A stretch of DNA of 47,271 nt from Acetothermia bacterium UBA3571 (GTDB lineage: Bacteria > Bipolaricaulota > Bipolaricaulia > Bipolaricaulales > Bipolaricaulaceae). Shown one piece after another: positions 40,150 to 47,271 of the stretch. Under the pieces are notes generated by a model that saw nothing but the letters and a program-made list of their open reading frames with translations, did no database searches and was not told the DNA's origin. The translations under genes and the position numbers were made by a program. The stretch's first letter is position 1. Each line of letters begins with the position of its first letter. The stretch spans positions 94,229 to 141,499 of the forward strand of contig DFNI01000009.1 in NCBI GenBank assembly GCA_002375995.1. The letters are read 5' to 3'.

Positions 40150-40887
40150 ATGCGGTTACACGTTGGATGTTGTGGCTGGAACTACCTGCGAGGGGATGAC
40201 GTGGGGGAGCCGGATTGGCGCGCGAAATACCCCCACAAGCTCGCCCTATACGCCGCCCACTTCGAGCTCGTCGAGGTGAACTCCACCTTCTACAAGCTCC
40301 CCAAGCCCTCCACCGCCCGGAGGTGGCGGGAGATCGCCGACTCCGTCAACCCCGGGTTTTCCTTCACCGTGAAGGCCTATCAAGGGCTGACCCACGAGGC
40401 CAGGTTCCGGGGGGAGCTGGCGCGGGAGAGCTTCGCGGGTACCCTGGAGATCGCCGCGGCGCTGCGGTCCCGTATTGTGCTCATCCAGACCCCCGCTTCC
40501 TTCGGCCCCACGGAAGGAAACGTCTCCGCGTTGGCGGAGTTCTTCGGCGAACTCGATGCCGGGGATTTCCTCCTCGTGTGGGAGCCCCGGGGGAAGTGGG
40601 AGGAGGAGCGGGAGCTGGTGGAACGCATCTGCCGGGAATATGACCTCGTCCACTGCACCGACCCCTTTAAATCCCTCCCCGTCCTCACCCGGGACCTCAC
40701 CTACCTCCGCCTCCATGGCTCGCCTCCCGGCCAGCGGATGTACCGCTACACCTACACCGACGCGGACCTCCGTTGGCTCGCGGAGGAGCTGGGGAAGCTC
40801 GACGTGGAGGAGGTTTACCTCCTCTTCAACAACGACACCATGTATCGAGATGCCCAACGATTCCTCGAAATCTGGGAGGGAAGGTGA
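40150..40887 (+). CDS. DUF72 family protein
   Basis: A 245-residue TIM-barrel-like protein of the conserved DUF72 (YecE) family. The start M-R-L-H-V-G-C-C-G-W-N-Y, the segment V-E-V-N-S-T-F-Y-K-L-P (near 40-50), and L-R-L-H-G-S (near 190) are diagnostic. The C-terminus has the usual Y-L-L-F-N-N-D-T segment. Its biochemical function is unknown. It precedes threonine synthase with a GTGA start-stop overlap, so the two are probably cotranscribed, but no functional link is evident. An out-of-frame ATG at 40140 has a better-spaced AAGGAGGT but opens only a short peptide. Confidence 0.9.
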   Translation: MRLHVGCCGWNYLRGDDVGEPDWRAKYPHKLALYAAHFELVEVNSTFYKLPKPSTARRWREIADSVNPGFSFTVKAYQGLTHEARFRGELARESFAGTLEIAAALRSRIVLIQTPASFGPTEGNVSALAEFFGELDAGDFLLVWEPRGKWEEERELVERICREYDLVHCTDPFKSLPVLTRDLTYLRLHGSPPGQRMYRYTYTDADLRWLAEELGKLDVEEVYLLFNNDTMYRDAQRFLEIWEGR

Positions 40888-42017
40888 ACGGAGAACTCTA
40901 CTGTCCCATTTGCTTCTACACGGCCATCCCCGTCCCCGAGCCCCTCAGGTGTCCGCGGTGTGGGGTGCCACTGGAGTACCGTAAGGGCCTCCCTCCGGTG
41001 GCACCGGAGGATCTGAGGGGGCAGGGGGTTTGGCGCTATTCCCCCTTCCTCCCCCCGGCGGAGCCCGTCTCGCTGGGGGAGGGGGATACTCCTTTGGTTC
41101 CCTCGGTCCGCATAGGTCCGGAACTCGAGATCGATCTCCTCTTGAAGCTCGAGGGGGCCAACCCTACCGGCTCCTTCAAGGACCGGGGAGCCTCGGTGCT
41201 GGTCTCGGTGTTGCGCGGTTTCGGCGTCGAGAAGGTGGCCGACGACTCCTCCGGCAACGCGGCGGCGGCCTTGGCGGCCTACGCGGCCCGGGCGGGACTC
41301 GTGGCCACCCTGTATGTCCCGACATACGCCTCCCCGAAGAAATTGGCGCAGATCGAAACCTACGGGGCGGCCCTCGTGCGGGTGCCCGGCCCCCGTAGCG
41401 CAGCCGAGGCGGCGGTAGTGGAGGCCACGGGGAAGGGGGAACACGTGTACGCTTCCCACAACGAATCCCCGTATTTCGTCCAGGGCCTGAAGACTCTGGC
41501 CTACGAGCTTTACGAGGGTATGGGGTACGAAGCCCCGGATCACGTGGTGGTGCCCCTGGGGGGCGGCGGCCTCTACCTCGGCCTTTACCTGGGGTTCCGG
41601 GAACTTGTGGAGCTCGGTTGGATCGAGCGTATGCCCCGGATCTCCGCGATCCAAGCCGAGGCCTGCGCCCCCATCGTCCGGGCGTGGGAGTTAGGGGAGG
41701 AAGTCCCCGTTCCCATCGAGCCCGTTCCCACGGTGGCGGAAGGGGTGTCCATCGCCGCGCCCGCTCGGGGTCGGGAGATCCTGGCCGCGCTGCGGGAATG
41801 CGGTGGAGGGGCCGCAGCCGTAGCGGAAGAGGAGATCCTGGGAGCCCAACGGGAACTCGCCGCAGAAGAAGGGGTCTACGTGGAGCCCACTTCGGCGGTA
41901 GTGCTTCCCGGCCTGCGCAAACTGTTAAAGCAAGGGTTGTTTGCCCCCTCGGAAACAGTGGTTCTCGTCCTCACCGGTTCCGGCCTCAAGGGCGAGCCCC
42001 GGACACGGAGAGGCTGA
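40884..42017 (+). CDS. thrC: threonine synthase
   Basis: A PLP enzyme converting O-phosphohomoserine to threonine. The 377 residues start with a zinc-ribbon-like C-P-I-C...C-P-R-C (near 7-30). The PLP lysine lies in N-P-T-G-S-F-K-D-R-G (near 88), followed by D-D-S-S-G-N-A-A-A-A near 114 and P-L-G-G-G-G-L-Y-L-G (near 225). The zinc-ribbon form is common in archaea, actinobacteria and thermophiles. GTG 40884 overlaps the DUF72 stop (GTGA). The gene ends inside the convergent secreted-protein gene (32-nt overlap of 3' ends). No hom or thrB gene lies nearby. A related threonine dehydratase-like activity is less likely given the ribbon. Confidence 0.88.
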   Translation: MNGELYCPICFYTAIPVPEPLRCPRCGVPLEYRKGLPPVAPEDLRGQGVWRYSPFLPPAEPVSLGEGDTPLVPSVRIGPELEIDLLLKLEGANPTGSFKDRGASVLVSVLRGFGVEKVADDSSGNAAAALAAYAARAGLVATLYVPTYASPKKLAQIETYGAALVRVPGPRSAAEAAVVEATGKGEHVYASHNESPYFVQGLKTLAYELYEGMGYEAPDHVVVPLGGGGLYLGLYLGFRELVELGWIERMPRISAIQAEACAPIVRAWELGEEVPVPIEPVPTVAEGVSIAAPARGREILAALRECGGGAAAVAEEEILGAQRELAAEEGVYVEPTSAVVLPGLRKLLKQGLFAPSETVVLVLTGSGLKGEPRTRRG

Positions 42018-42480
42018 GGGTGAGCTCCGCCTTCCCCCCTTCGGAGCCATCGACCTCGGGCGGGACGATCACCCGGATCTCAAGTTCCAAGGGCCACCCC
42101 CCCCGCTCCTCCGTGATGGAAACATGGGAGCTCACCCCCAGGGAAAACCTCCTCTCCCCCCAAAAGAGGAGGATCCTCTCCGGCCGCACAACACGGTCCC
42201 CCACATGGAATTCCACGGGGTAAATCCGGAGTTCCCAGGGAGTGTTGCTTAAGACTTCGAGCACGATCTTGCCCACGAAGTAAGTGCCCTCGGGGGACAC
42301 GGTCAACCGCACGGGGACAAGGAATCCATCCTTATACAGACGACCCTCGTATTCCAAAACGGTGACAGCCTTGACCCGACTCGTGATCTGCACACCAACA
42401 CCGTTTCCCCACCCCAAGAAGGCGAGGAGGCACAAACCCAAAACAACAAGGCCCCACCGGGGCCCCCTCAACAACTCCAT
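41986..42480 (-). CDS. secreted protein of unknown function
   Basis: A 164-residue protein with an N-terminal hydrophobic segment (about 10-24) after a basic start, which looks like a signal peptide or anchor, followed by a region predicted by pattern to be beta-rich. The alternating hydrophobic residues and turns (V-T-V-L-E-Y-E-G-R-L, G-T-Y-F-V-G-K-I-V-L, P-W-E-L-R-I-Y-P) suggest an immunoglobulin-like sandwich. I do not recognise a family. ATG 42480 (or GTG 42483) follows AAAGGGGTG. The frame stays open to 42633 upstream, beyond a TATAAT-type promoter, so the shorter form is preferred. Its 3' end overlaps thrC by 32 nt. Confidence 0.6.
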   Translation of the reverse strand: MELLRGPRWGLVVLGLCLLAFLGWGNGVGVQITSRVKAVTVLEYEGRLYKDGFLVPVRLTVSPEGTYFVGKIVLEVLSNTPWELRIYPVEFHVGDRVVRPERILLFWGERRFSLGVSSHVSITEERGGWPLELEIRVIVPPEVDGSEGGKAELTLSLSVSGARP

Positions 42481-42580
42481 CACCCCTTTCGGCAGCCCGG
42501 CCACCTCGGAGAGGTCCGTCGGCTTTGCGCCCCCGCCTCGCGACGGGTTTGCCTTTTCGAGGGGGATCCCTCGACTCCAC

Positions 42581-42609
42581 ATTATAAACATTGACACCGG
42601 CATTGTGAA
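42581..42609 (-). promoter_or_regulatory. promoter of the secreted-protein gene (minus strand)
   Basis: On the minus strand TTCACA (42609-42604) and a perfect TATAAT (42586-42581) are 17 nt apart. It overlaps a plus-strand promoter over the same 35 bp. Confidence 0.6.
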
Positions 42610-42618
42610 GTGCAAAAT
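42591..42618 (+). promoter_or_regulatory. promoter of the phosphoesterase-DUF4032 genes (plus strand)
   Basis: TTGACA at 42591-42596 and CAAAAT at 42613-42618 are 16 nt apart. The start near 42625 lies only a few bases before ATG 42632, a near-leaderless arrangement. Confidence 0.5.
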
Positions 42619-42631
42619 GCCGGGAGCGACC

Positions 42632-43309
42632 ATGAAGGTGTTGGTGGTGAGCGACGAGGTCCGCCCGGAGATCTACCACGAGGGGTTGGCGGAACGCCTG
42701 CCCGATGTGGAGCTCGTGCTCTCCTGTGGGGATCTCCCCTTTTACTACCTCGAGTACATCGTCTCGGTGTTGAACGTGCCCCTGGTGTATGTGTTCGGAA
42801 ACCACGATCACGTCCTCCTCACCGAGTGGGGCCAGGAGATCCGGGCCCCCCGGGGCTGCATCAACGCCGGGGGCCGGGTGGTGGAGGTAAAGGGGCTCCT
42901 CATCGGTGGGCTGGAGGGAAGTTTCCGTTACCGCCCCCACGCGCCCCGTCAGTACACCGAGCGGGAGATGCGTTGGCAGATAGCCCGGATGGAGCCCAAG
43001 CTCCTCCTCAACCGCTTGACCAGGGGCCGCTACCTCGATATCCTTCTGGCTCATGCGCCCCCGTGGGGGATCCACGACGCCGGGGACCTCCCCCATCGGG
43101 GGTTCAAGGGGTTTCTGCGGTTCATGGAGCGGTACCGGCCGCGTTACCTGATCCACGGCCACACCCACCCCGCCACCGCGGACACCGCCCCGGTGAGGTA
43201 TCGGGAGACGGAGGTGATCCATGTTCACGGCTATAAGGTCCTGGATATCGAGGTTGGCCGCCCCGGGGAGGGCGAGGGGCTCCAGTCCGTCTCCGCCCCG
43301 GGAGTCTGA
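42632..43309 (+). CDS. metallophosphoesterase with altered first motif
   Basis: A 225-residue calcineurin-like phosphoesterase. Motifs G-D (S-C-G-D near 33-36), G-N-H-D-H (near 58), L-A-H-A-P-P-W-G (near 133) and H-G-H-T-H (near 172-176) are present. The first motif, usually D-x-H, reads S-D-E-V near 7, so the metal-binding histidine is missing at its expected place. Activity may be changed or metal use may differ. An in-frame extension to 42284 lies across the promoter and is rejected. The 3' end overlaps the next gene by 89 nt, suggesting tight coupling with the ParB/DUF4032 protein. Confidence 0.82.
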   Translation: MKVLVVSDEVRPEIYHEGLAERLPDVELVLSCGDLPFYYLEYIVSVLNVPLVYVFGNHDHVLLTEWGQEIRAPRGCINAGGRVVEVKGLLIGGLEGSFRYRPHAPRQYTEREMRWQIARMEPKLLLNRLTRGRYLDILLAHAPPWGIHDAGDLPHRGFKGFLRFMERYRPRYLIHGHTHPATADTAPVRYRETEVIHVHGYKVLDIEVGRPGEGEGLQSVSAPGV

Positions 43310-44105
43310 CACCCTCCTCCCCTTCGACCTCGTCAAAGAGAAGATCCACATCCGCGGCTGGAGGTATCTAGGGTTCCGGGAGGTGGAGATCGAGAAGATC
43401 GTGGGGAGCGTGGGCCGCTACCAGGACTTCTCCCGGGCTTTCCTCCCCCTCAAAGCCGATAAAGACAGGCTCCGGCGGATCGGCCGCGCCATGGAGAAAG
43501 GGGAGATCCTCCCCCCGGTGCGGCTCTACAAGGTGGGGGAGATCTACTTCGTGGAGGACGGCCACCACCGGGTGGCCGCCGCCCGAGAACGCGGCGCCAA
43601 GTTCATCGACGCCGAAGTCACCGAGTTCATCCCCAACGTCCCCCTGGAGGCCGGGATCACCGACCGGGAGCTCCTCATCAAGGCCGAGTATTCGGAGTTC
43701 CTGCGGCAGACGAACCTACAGGAGCTCCGCCCGGAAGCGCGGATAGAGTTCTCGGAGCTCGGCAAATACCGGGTACTGTTGGAGCACATCGAGGTCCACC
43801 GTTACTTCCGGGCGAAGGAAGAGGGGAGGGAGATTCCCTTCCAGGAGGCGGTGGTTTCCTGGTACGACAACGTCTACAAGCCTTTGGTGGAGGCCTTCCG
43901 CAAAACGCGGATCCTGGACTTCTTCCCCGGACGTACCGAGGCCGACCTCTACCTCTGGGTCTCGGAGCACCTCCACCAGCTGCGCCGATGGCTCGGCCCT
44001 GGGGTGGGGCCGAAGGAAGCAGTGGAGGACTTCGTGGATCGGCTCGAGGCTTTGATTCGGGAAGCGGCTCTCACTAGCCCCGCGCCCTTCCGTGGGGCAA
44101 ACTGA
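43221..44105 (+). CDS. ParB-like/DUF4032 protein
   Basis: A 294-residue protein. Residues about 40-140 resemble a ParB/sulfiredoxin-like domain (I-L-P-P-V-R-L-Y and V-E-D-G-H-H-R-V-A-A-A-R near 113-124). The rest matches DUF4032, with L-R-P-E-A-R-I-E-F-S-E, L-L-E-H-I-E-V-H-R-Y-F, S-W-Y-D-N-V-Y and F-P-G-R-T-E-A-D-L-Y-L-W. This combination is common in actinobacteria, and its function is unknown. The start at ATG 43221 is fixed by GGAGGTGAT at 43210-43218, although it lies 89 nt inside the upstream phosphoesterase gene. The first 28 residues are low-complexity and encoded only by this overlap, which is unusual. Confidence 0.85.
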   Translation: MFTAIRSWISRLAAPGRARGSSPSPPRESDTLLPFDLVKEKIHIRGWRYLGFREVEIEKIVGSVGRYQDFSRAFLPLKADKDRLRRIGRAMEKGEILPPVRLYKVGEIYFVEDGHHRVAAARERGAKFIDAEVTEFIPNVPLEAGITDRELLIKAEYSEFLRQTNLQELRPEARIEFSELGKYRVLLEHIEVHRYFRAKEEGREIPFQEAVVSWYDNVYKPLVEAFRKTRILDFFPGRTEADLYLWVSEHLHQLRRWLGPGVGPKEAVEDFVDRLEALIREAALTSPAPFRGAN

Positions 44106-44114
44106 CCCCTTTCC

Positions 44115-44123
44115 TGGTATAGT
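44115..44123 (+). promoter_or_regulatory. extended -10 promoter of glgA
   Basis: TG-G-TATAGT (core 44118-44123) stands 20 nt before ATG 44144, with a GAGGTGA ribosome site at 44130-44136 between them. No -35 is obvious. Confidence 0.5.
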
Positions 44124-44143
44124 GCGGACGAGGTGAACACACG

Positions 44144-45604
44144 ATGAAAGTTTTGTTTGTGGCAGCGGAGTGTGCTCCCTACGCCAAGGTGGGAGGGCTT
44201 GCGGATGTGGTGTGGGCCTTGTCCAAGGCCCTGAGGGAATTGAGCGTGGAAACAGCGATTTTCATCCCTAAATACCGTGGGGTAGAGGACAATATCGAGC
44301 TCGCGGAAGCCGGAGAACTTTCCATCGCCATGGGCGGGGGCCCGTGCCACTGCCGGATCCTCAAGGGCACACGCCCCAAAGGGGGCCCTATCTACTTTCT
44401 CGATTATCCCCCCTACTTCGACCGTGCCGGGATATACGGTGAGCGGGGAGAGGCGTACCCTGACTCCCTGGAGCGGTTTGCCCTCCTTTCCCGGGCCGCG
44501 TTGGAGCTTCCGGGCGCGGTGGGATTCGCGCCCGATATCTTCCACATCCACGATTGGCACACTTCCCTTGTCCCTGCATACCTCCGCTTCAGGGGTTTTC
44601 CCCGGAGCGCGAAGATCCTCCTCACCATCCATAACCTCGCCCACCAGGGAATTTATCCCCTGGAGAGGGCAGTTGCCCTGGGATTGCCCGACGAGGGGAT
44701 CTCGGCCATCACCTACCGGGGCAAACTCAATCTGCTTTATGGGGGGATCAAGTTCGCGGACCTCGTGACCACCGTATCTCCCAGCTACGCCCGGGAAATC
44801 CAAGAGAACGGAGAGGGGTTGGAGGAGATCCTGCGGGAACGCGCTGCGAAGGGGGAGCTTGTGGGGATCCTCAACGGGATCGACTACGACGTCTGGGACC
44901 CAAAGACCGATCCCCTCATCTGGGCCAATTACTCCGCCGACGATCCCTCGGGAAAAGCCGCCAACAAGGCCGAGCTACAAAAGGCCCTCGGCCTCTCCCC
45001 GGAGCCCAAAGTGCCCTTGGTAGGAATGATCTCGCGGTTGGTGGACCAAAAGGGATTCGACTTGGTGATGGAGGCCTTCGAGCGCATGATGTCCTTGGGG
45101 ATCCAGTTCGTGCTCCTCGGGACTGGGGATCCCGAGTACGAGGAGTTCTTCGCGCGGGCTACACGGAGGTACCCCGGCCGGGCGGCGGCGCTGATCACCT
45201 TCTCCGAGGAATGGGCCCACCGGATCGAGGCCGCCTGTGATATCTTTCTCATGCCCTCCAAGTTCGAGCCCTGCGGCCTCAACCAGATGTACTCCCTGAG
45301 GTACGGCGCGGTGCCGGTGGTCAGGGCCACCGGCGGGCTCAGGGACACGGTCCGGGAGTACGATCCCCGCTCGGATACTGGAAACGGCTTCGTATTCGAG
45401 GAGTACAGGGCCGAGGCGATGCTCGCGGCGCTCAAGCGCGCGGTGGGCCTGTATCGCCGCGACCCCGAAGCCTGGGTGCGCATAATGGTCCGGGGGATGC
45501 GGGAGGATCACTCCTGGGCCGCTTCCGCACGAGAGTATCTTCGGCTTTATGAGAAACTATCTGGGTCGGAGCGCAGCGGCGAGGGTGGGACGTCGGGGAG
45601 ATAA
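44144..45604 (+). CDS. glgA: glycogen synthase (ADP-glucose type, GT5)
   Basis: Adds glucose from ADP-glucose to glycogen. The 486-residue GT-B enzyme has the family-defining K-V-G-G-L-A-D-V (near 15-22). H-D-W-H-T-S (near 142) follows, then N-G-I-D (near 247), S-R-L-V-D-Q-K-G (near 302) and E-P-C-G-L-N-Q-M-Y-S-L-R-Y-G (near 380) with the catalytic Glu. Length and motifs are complete. A GAGGTGA site 7 nt before ATG 44144 supports the start. Other glycogen genes (glgC, glgB) are not in the window. It converges with the TSP3 gene across a 57-nt gap with no clear terminator. Confidence 0.95.
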   Translation: MKVLFVAAECAPYAKVGGLADVVWALSKALRELSVETAIFIPKYRGVEDNIELAEAGELSIAMGGGPCHCRILKGTRPKGGPIYFLDYPPYFDRAGIYGERGEAYPDSLERFALLSRAALELPGAVGFAPDIFHIHDWHTSLVPAYLRFRGFPRSAKILLTIHNLAHQGIYPLERAVALGLPDEGISAITYRGKLNLLYGGIKFADLVTTVSPSYAREIQENGEGLEEILRERAAKGELVGILNGIDYDVWDPKTDPLIWANYSADDPSGKAANKAELQKALGLSPEPKVPLVGMISRLVDQKGFDLVMEAFERMMSLGIQFVLLGTGDPEYEEFFARATRRYPGRAAALITFSEEWAHRIEAACDIFLMPSKFEPCGLNQMYSLRYGAVPVVRATGGLRDTVREYDPRSDTGNGFVFEEYRAEAMLAALKRAVGLYRRDPEAWVRIMVRGMREDHSWAASAREYLRLYEKLSGSERSGEGGTSGR

Positions 45605-45661
45605 GTCGCGACGAGATCCACCCACGCAGCGCCCAAGCTGAACCTCCTTGGGACCGTCGTG

Positions 45662-47271
45662 TCAATCGCGTTTCACTTCGACCCTATCCACTGAGAGATC
45701 GCACCCGTAGTCGTAGACGGTGACCACGACCCGCGGGTGGAGGACCCGCCGGCCGGCCAGGGCGAAGCTCACCACGTACCGGGCGTCGTCCTCGGCGCCA
45801 TCCCCGTCGAAATCGCCCCGGGCGAAGTCCCGGGCCTTCACCACCTGGATCCGCGCGTCCACGAGGACGTCGGAGTCGATATCGACGACCACCACCTCGG
45901 CGCTGCATTCCATATCGGCGGTGACGAGCCAGAGCCGGTCGTCCTCCACCCCGTCCAGGTCGAGATCGGCTGTGAAGGCGCAGGGATAGCTCTCGGGGTC
46001 CAGGGGATCCGTCCCGGCGATCTCTTCGTCTTCATCGGCGAAGCCATCGCCATCGGTATCCGTGGGGAGGCTCCCCGGCGGGGCCACGATAGGGATGAGG
46101 GGCGAGTTGCAGGGATCGGGATCGAGGCCGTCGATGAACCCATCCGAGTCGGAGTCCCGGTTGGTGGGGTCCAAAACCGGGACGTGGATCACCTCGTAGT
46201 TGGGGCCGTCCTCGTCCACGTAGCCATCGCCGTCGTTGTCGATCCCGTCGTCGGGATCCTCGTCGATCAGCCCGTCGCCATCGTCGTCGAGATTTTCGAA
46301 GACGAGCTCAGTACACACGTAATCCACTTCCTCGCCGTCGAACAGCCAGTCGTTGTCGGTATCGTGGTCCAGGGGGTTGGTGGGGTTGAACGGGTAGGCC
46401 GCCGCGGGGTTCGGCTGGTACCGCTCCTCGTAGTCGGTGAGCCCATCGTGGTCGGTGTCGGGATCGCAGGGGTTGGTCTCGGTGGGGTAGGGGATGGGCG
46501 GCCCGGGCAGGGGATCGGCGTGGTCGAACTCGCTGGGGAGGAAGTCGAAGTTCCCGTCGTGGTTTCGGTCCTCGTAGCCGTCGGAGAGGCCGTCCCCGTC
46601 GGTGTCCGGGTTCAACGGATCGAGACAGCCGCACTCGGGGTAGGTAACGGTTATGGGCCGGCCGAAGAGGTCCTCGGTGGGGATCCAGTCCTGTCGGGAG
46701 GAGGAGAAGCCCAGCTTCTCGATCCCGTCGGCCAGGGCGTCGCCGTCGGTGTCGTACTGGTTGGGGTCCGTCTCCCCGGCGTCCCACGCGCCGTTCCCGT
46801 TTTCGTCCTCCCCCAGGCCCATGGGATTGGGGTGATCGCCGATCCCATCCGGGCTCCCGGGCCTGGCCATGATCGCGCATGGGGCGTTGCCGGGGGTATC
46901 GCAGGATTTACAGATGGGGTTCACCGTCACCGTGGGGTGGCCGCTCACCATGTAGGGGGTCCCGGCGCCGCCGTCGCACAGGCCGTCGCCGTCGGTGTCG
47001 GCGACCACCGGGTTGGTGGGGTTGGACCCAAACACCTCGGCGGAGTCCAGGAGGCCGTCGTCGTCGGTGTCGGGGTCGAAGGGATCGGTGGGGATGGGGC
47101 CCCCGCCGGTTACCTCATGCCAATCGTTCCGGCCGTCGTCGTCGGTGTCCCAGTCCGCGGGATCGGTGCCGAGCCCCACCTCCTCGCCGTCGGTGAGGCC
47201 ATCCCCGTCGGAGTCGGGGTCACACACGTTGCACACGGCGTCGTCGTTCTGCTCCCCGGTGGCCGGCGTGA
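45662..47271 (-). CDS. thrombospondin type 3 repeat calcium-binding protein (N-terminus outside window)
   Basis: Open from the window edge to a stop at 45662. The visible 536 or so residues contain many D-x-D-x-D-G-x-x-D/N calcium loops, such as D-P-D-S-D-G-D-G-L-T-D-G, D-T-D-D-D-G-R-N-D and D-D-D-G-D-G-L-I-D-E-D-P-D-D-G, separated by 20-60 residues. Several end in G-T-D-P or T-N-P, as in bacterial TSP3 surface proteins. The C-terminal 110 residues switch to a beta-rich region with a few D-F-D-G-D-G loops and no clear anchor. Such proteins are large, secreted, calcium-stabilised and often adhesive or cell-surface structural. The strongly acidic composition agrees with this. A GTG at 47236 is not taken as the start because the frame continues past it. 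Confidence 0.85.
   Translation of the reverse strand, partial: TPATGEQNDDAVCNVCDPDSDGDGLTDGEEVGLGTDPADWDTDDDGRNDWHEVTGGGPIPTDPFDPDTDDDGLLDSAEVFGSNPTNPVVADTDGDGLCDGGAGTPYMVSGHPTVTVNPICKSCDTPGNAPCAIMARPGSPDGIGDHPNPMGLGEDENGNGAWDAGETDPNQYDTDGDALADGIEKLGFSSSRQDWIPTEDLFGRPITVTYPECGCLDPLNPDTDGDGLSDGYEDRNHDGNFDFLPSEFDHADPLPGPPIPYPTETNPCDPDTDHDGLTDYEERYQPNPAAAYPFNPTNPLDHDTDNDWLFDGEEVDYVCTELVFENLDDDGDGLIDEDPDDGIDNDGDGYVDEDGPNYEVIHVPVLDPTNRDSDSDGFIDGLDPDPCNSPLIPIVAPPGSLPTDTDGDGFADEDEEIAGTDPLDPESYPCAFTADLDLDGVEDDRLWLVTADMECSAEVVVVDIDSDVLVDARIQVVKARDFARGDFDGDGAEDDARYVVSFALAGRRVLHPRVVVTVYDYGCDLSVDRVEVKRD

Noticed and set aside
42284..42631. Longer start for the 42632 phosphoesterase
   Set aside because: The extension crosses the divergent promoter region and a signal-peptide gene on the other strand and has no phosphoesterase similarity.
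45720..47196. Tandem DNA repeats or CRISPR-like array in the TSP3 gene
   Set aside because: The recurring GTCGTCGTCGGTGTC-like strings encode calcium loops with variable spacing. There are no identical repeats or regular spacers.

Overview
This 47-kb stretch of a GC-rich bacterial chromosome is tightly packed, with many GTG/TTG starts and overlapping genes. I see no phage, IS, CRISPR or rRNA. The mix of genes (archaeal-type PEP carboxylase, Thermotoga-like DAHP synthase, YchF, SpeD, DUF4015, RbsD, a thrombospondin-type-3 calcium-repeat protein) suits a deep-branching, possibly thermophilic lineage such as Bipolaricaulota (Acetothermia) or a relative. That placement is inference.

Layout: (1) 1-4747, a c-di-GMP pair (membrane HD-GYP protein, then a DUF5317-GAF-PAS-GAF-GAF-GGDEF protein) and a YfcE-like phosphoesterase. 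(2) 4803-5213, five tRNAs (Gly, Leu, fMet, Met, Ala) behind a consensus promoter. (3) 5275-11144, a promoter, a leader peptide with consecutive Trp-Tyr-Tyr-Phe codons, a long hairpin and an intrinsic terminator, then chorismate mutase-aroF-tyrA-aroA-aroE-aroC. (4) 11346-13443, xpt-guaA for guanine nucleotides. (5) 23103-13450 on the minus strand, an 11-gene operon trpE-G-D-C-F-B-A-aroK-aroB-aroQ-aminotransferase in which every junction overlaps. (6) 23203-31800, nadA, a class II aldolase plus alcohol dehydrogenase pair, ychF, a DMT transporter, PEP carboxylase, and speD and a DUF4015 glycosidase-like protein on the minus strand. (7) 31919-40093, a MocA-type dehydrogenase, rsmA, a methyltransferase, and a complete LacI-regulated ribose operon (rbsR-B-C-D-A-K). 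(8) 40150-47271, DUF72 protein, threonine synthase, a secreted unknown, a phosphoesterase overlapping a ParB/DUF4032 protein, glycogen synthase, and the end of a TSP3-repeat surface protein.

The two aromatic operons together encode the seven shikimate-pathway steps, all tryptophan-specific enzymes, chorismate mutase and prephenate dehydrogenase, with an aminotransferase for the last step. Only prephenate dehydratase is absent. The leader upstream of chorismate mutase looks like a ribosome-mediated attenuator that reads all three aromatic amino acids at once, and it is the most striking element here. A second recurring theme is -10 boxes placed 8-15 nt before start codons, which implies very short or leaderless mRNAs.
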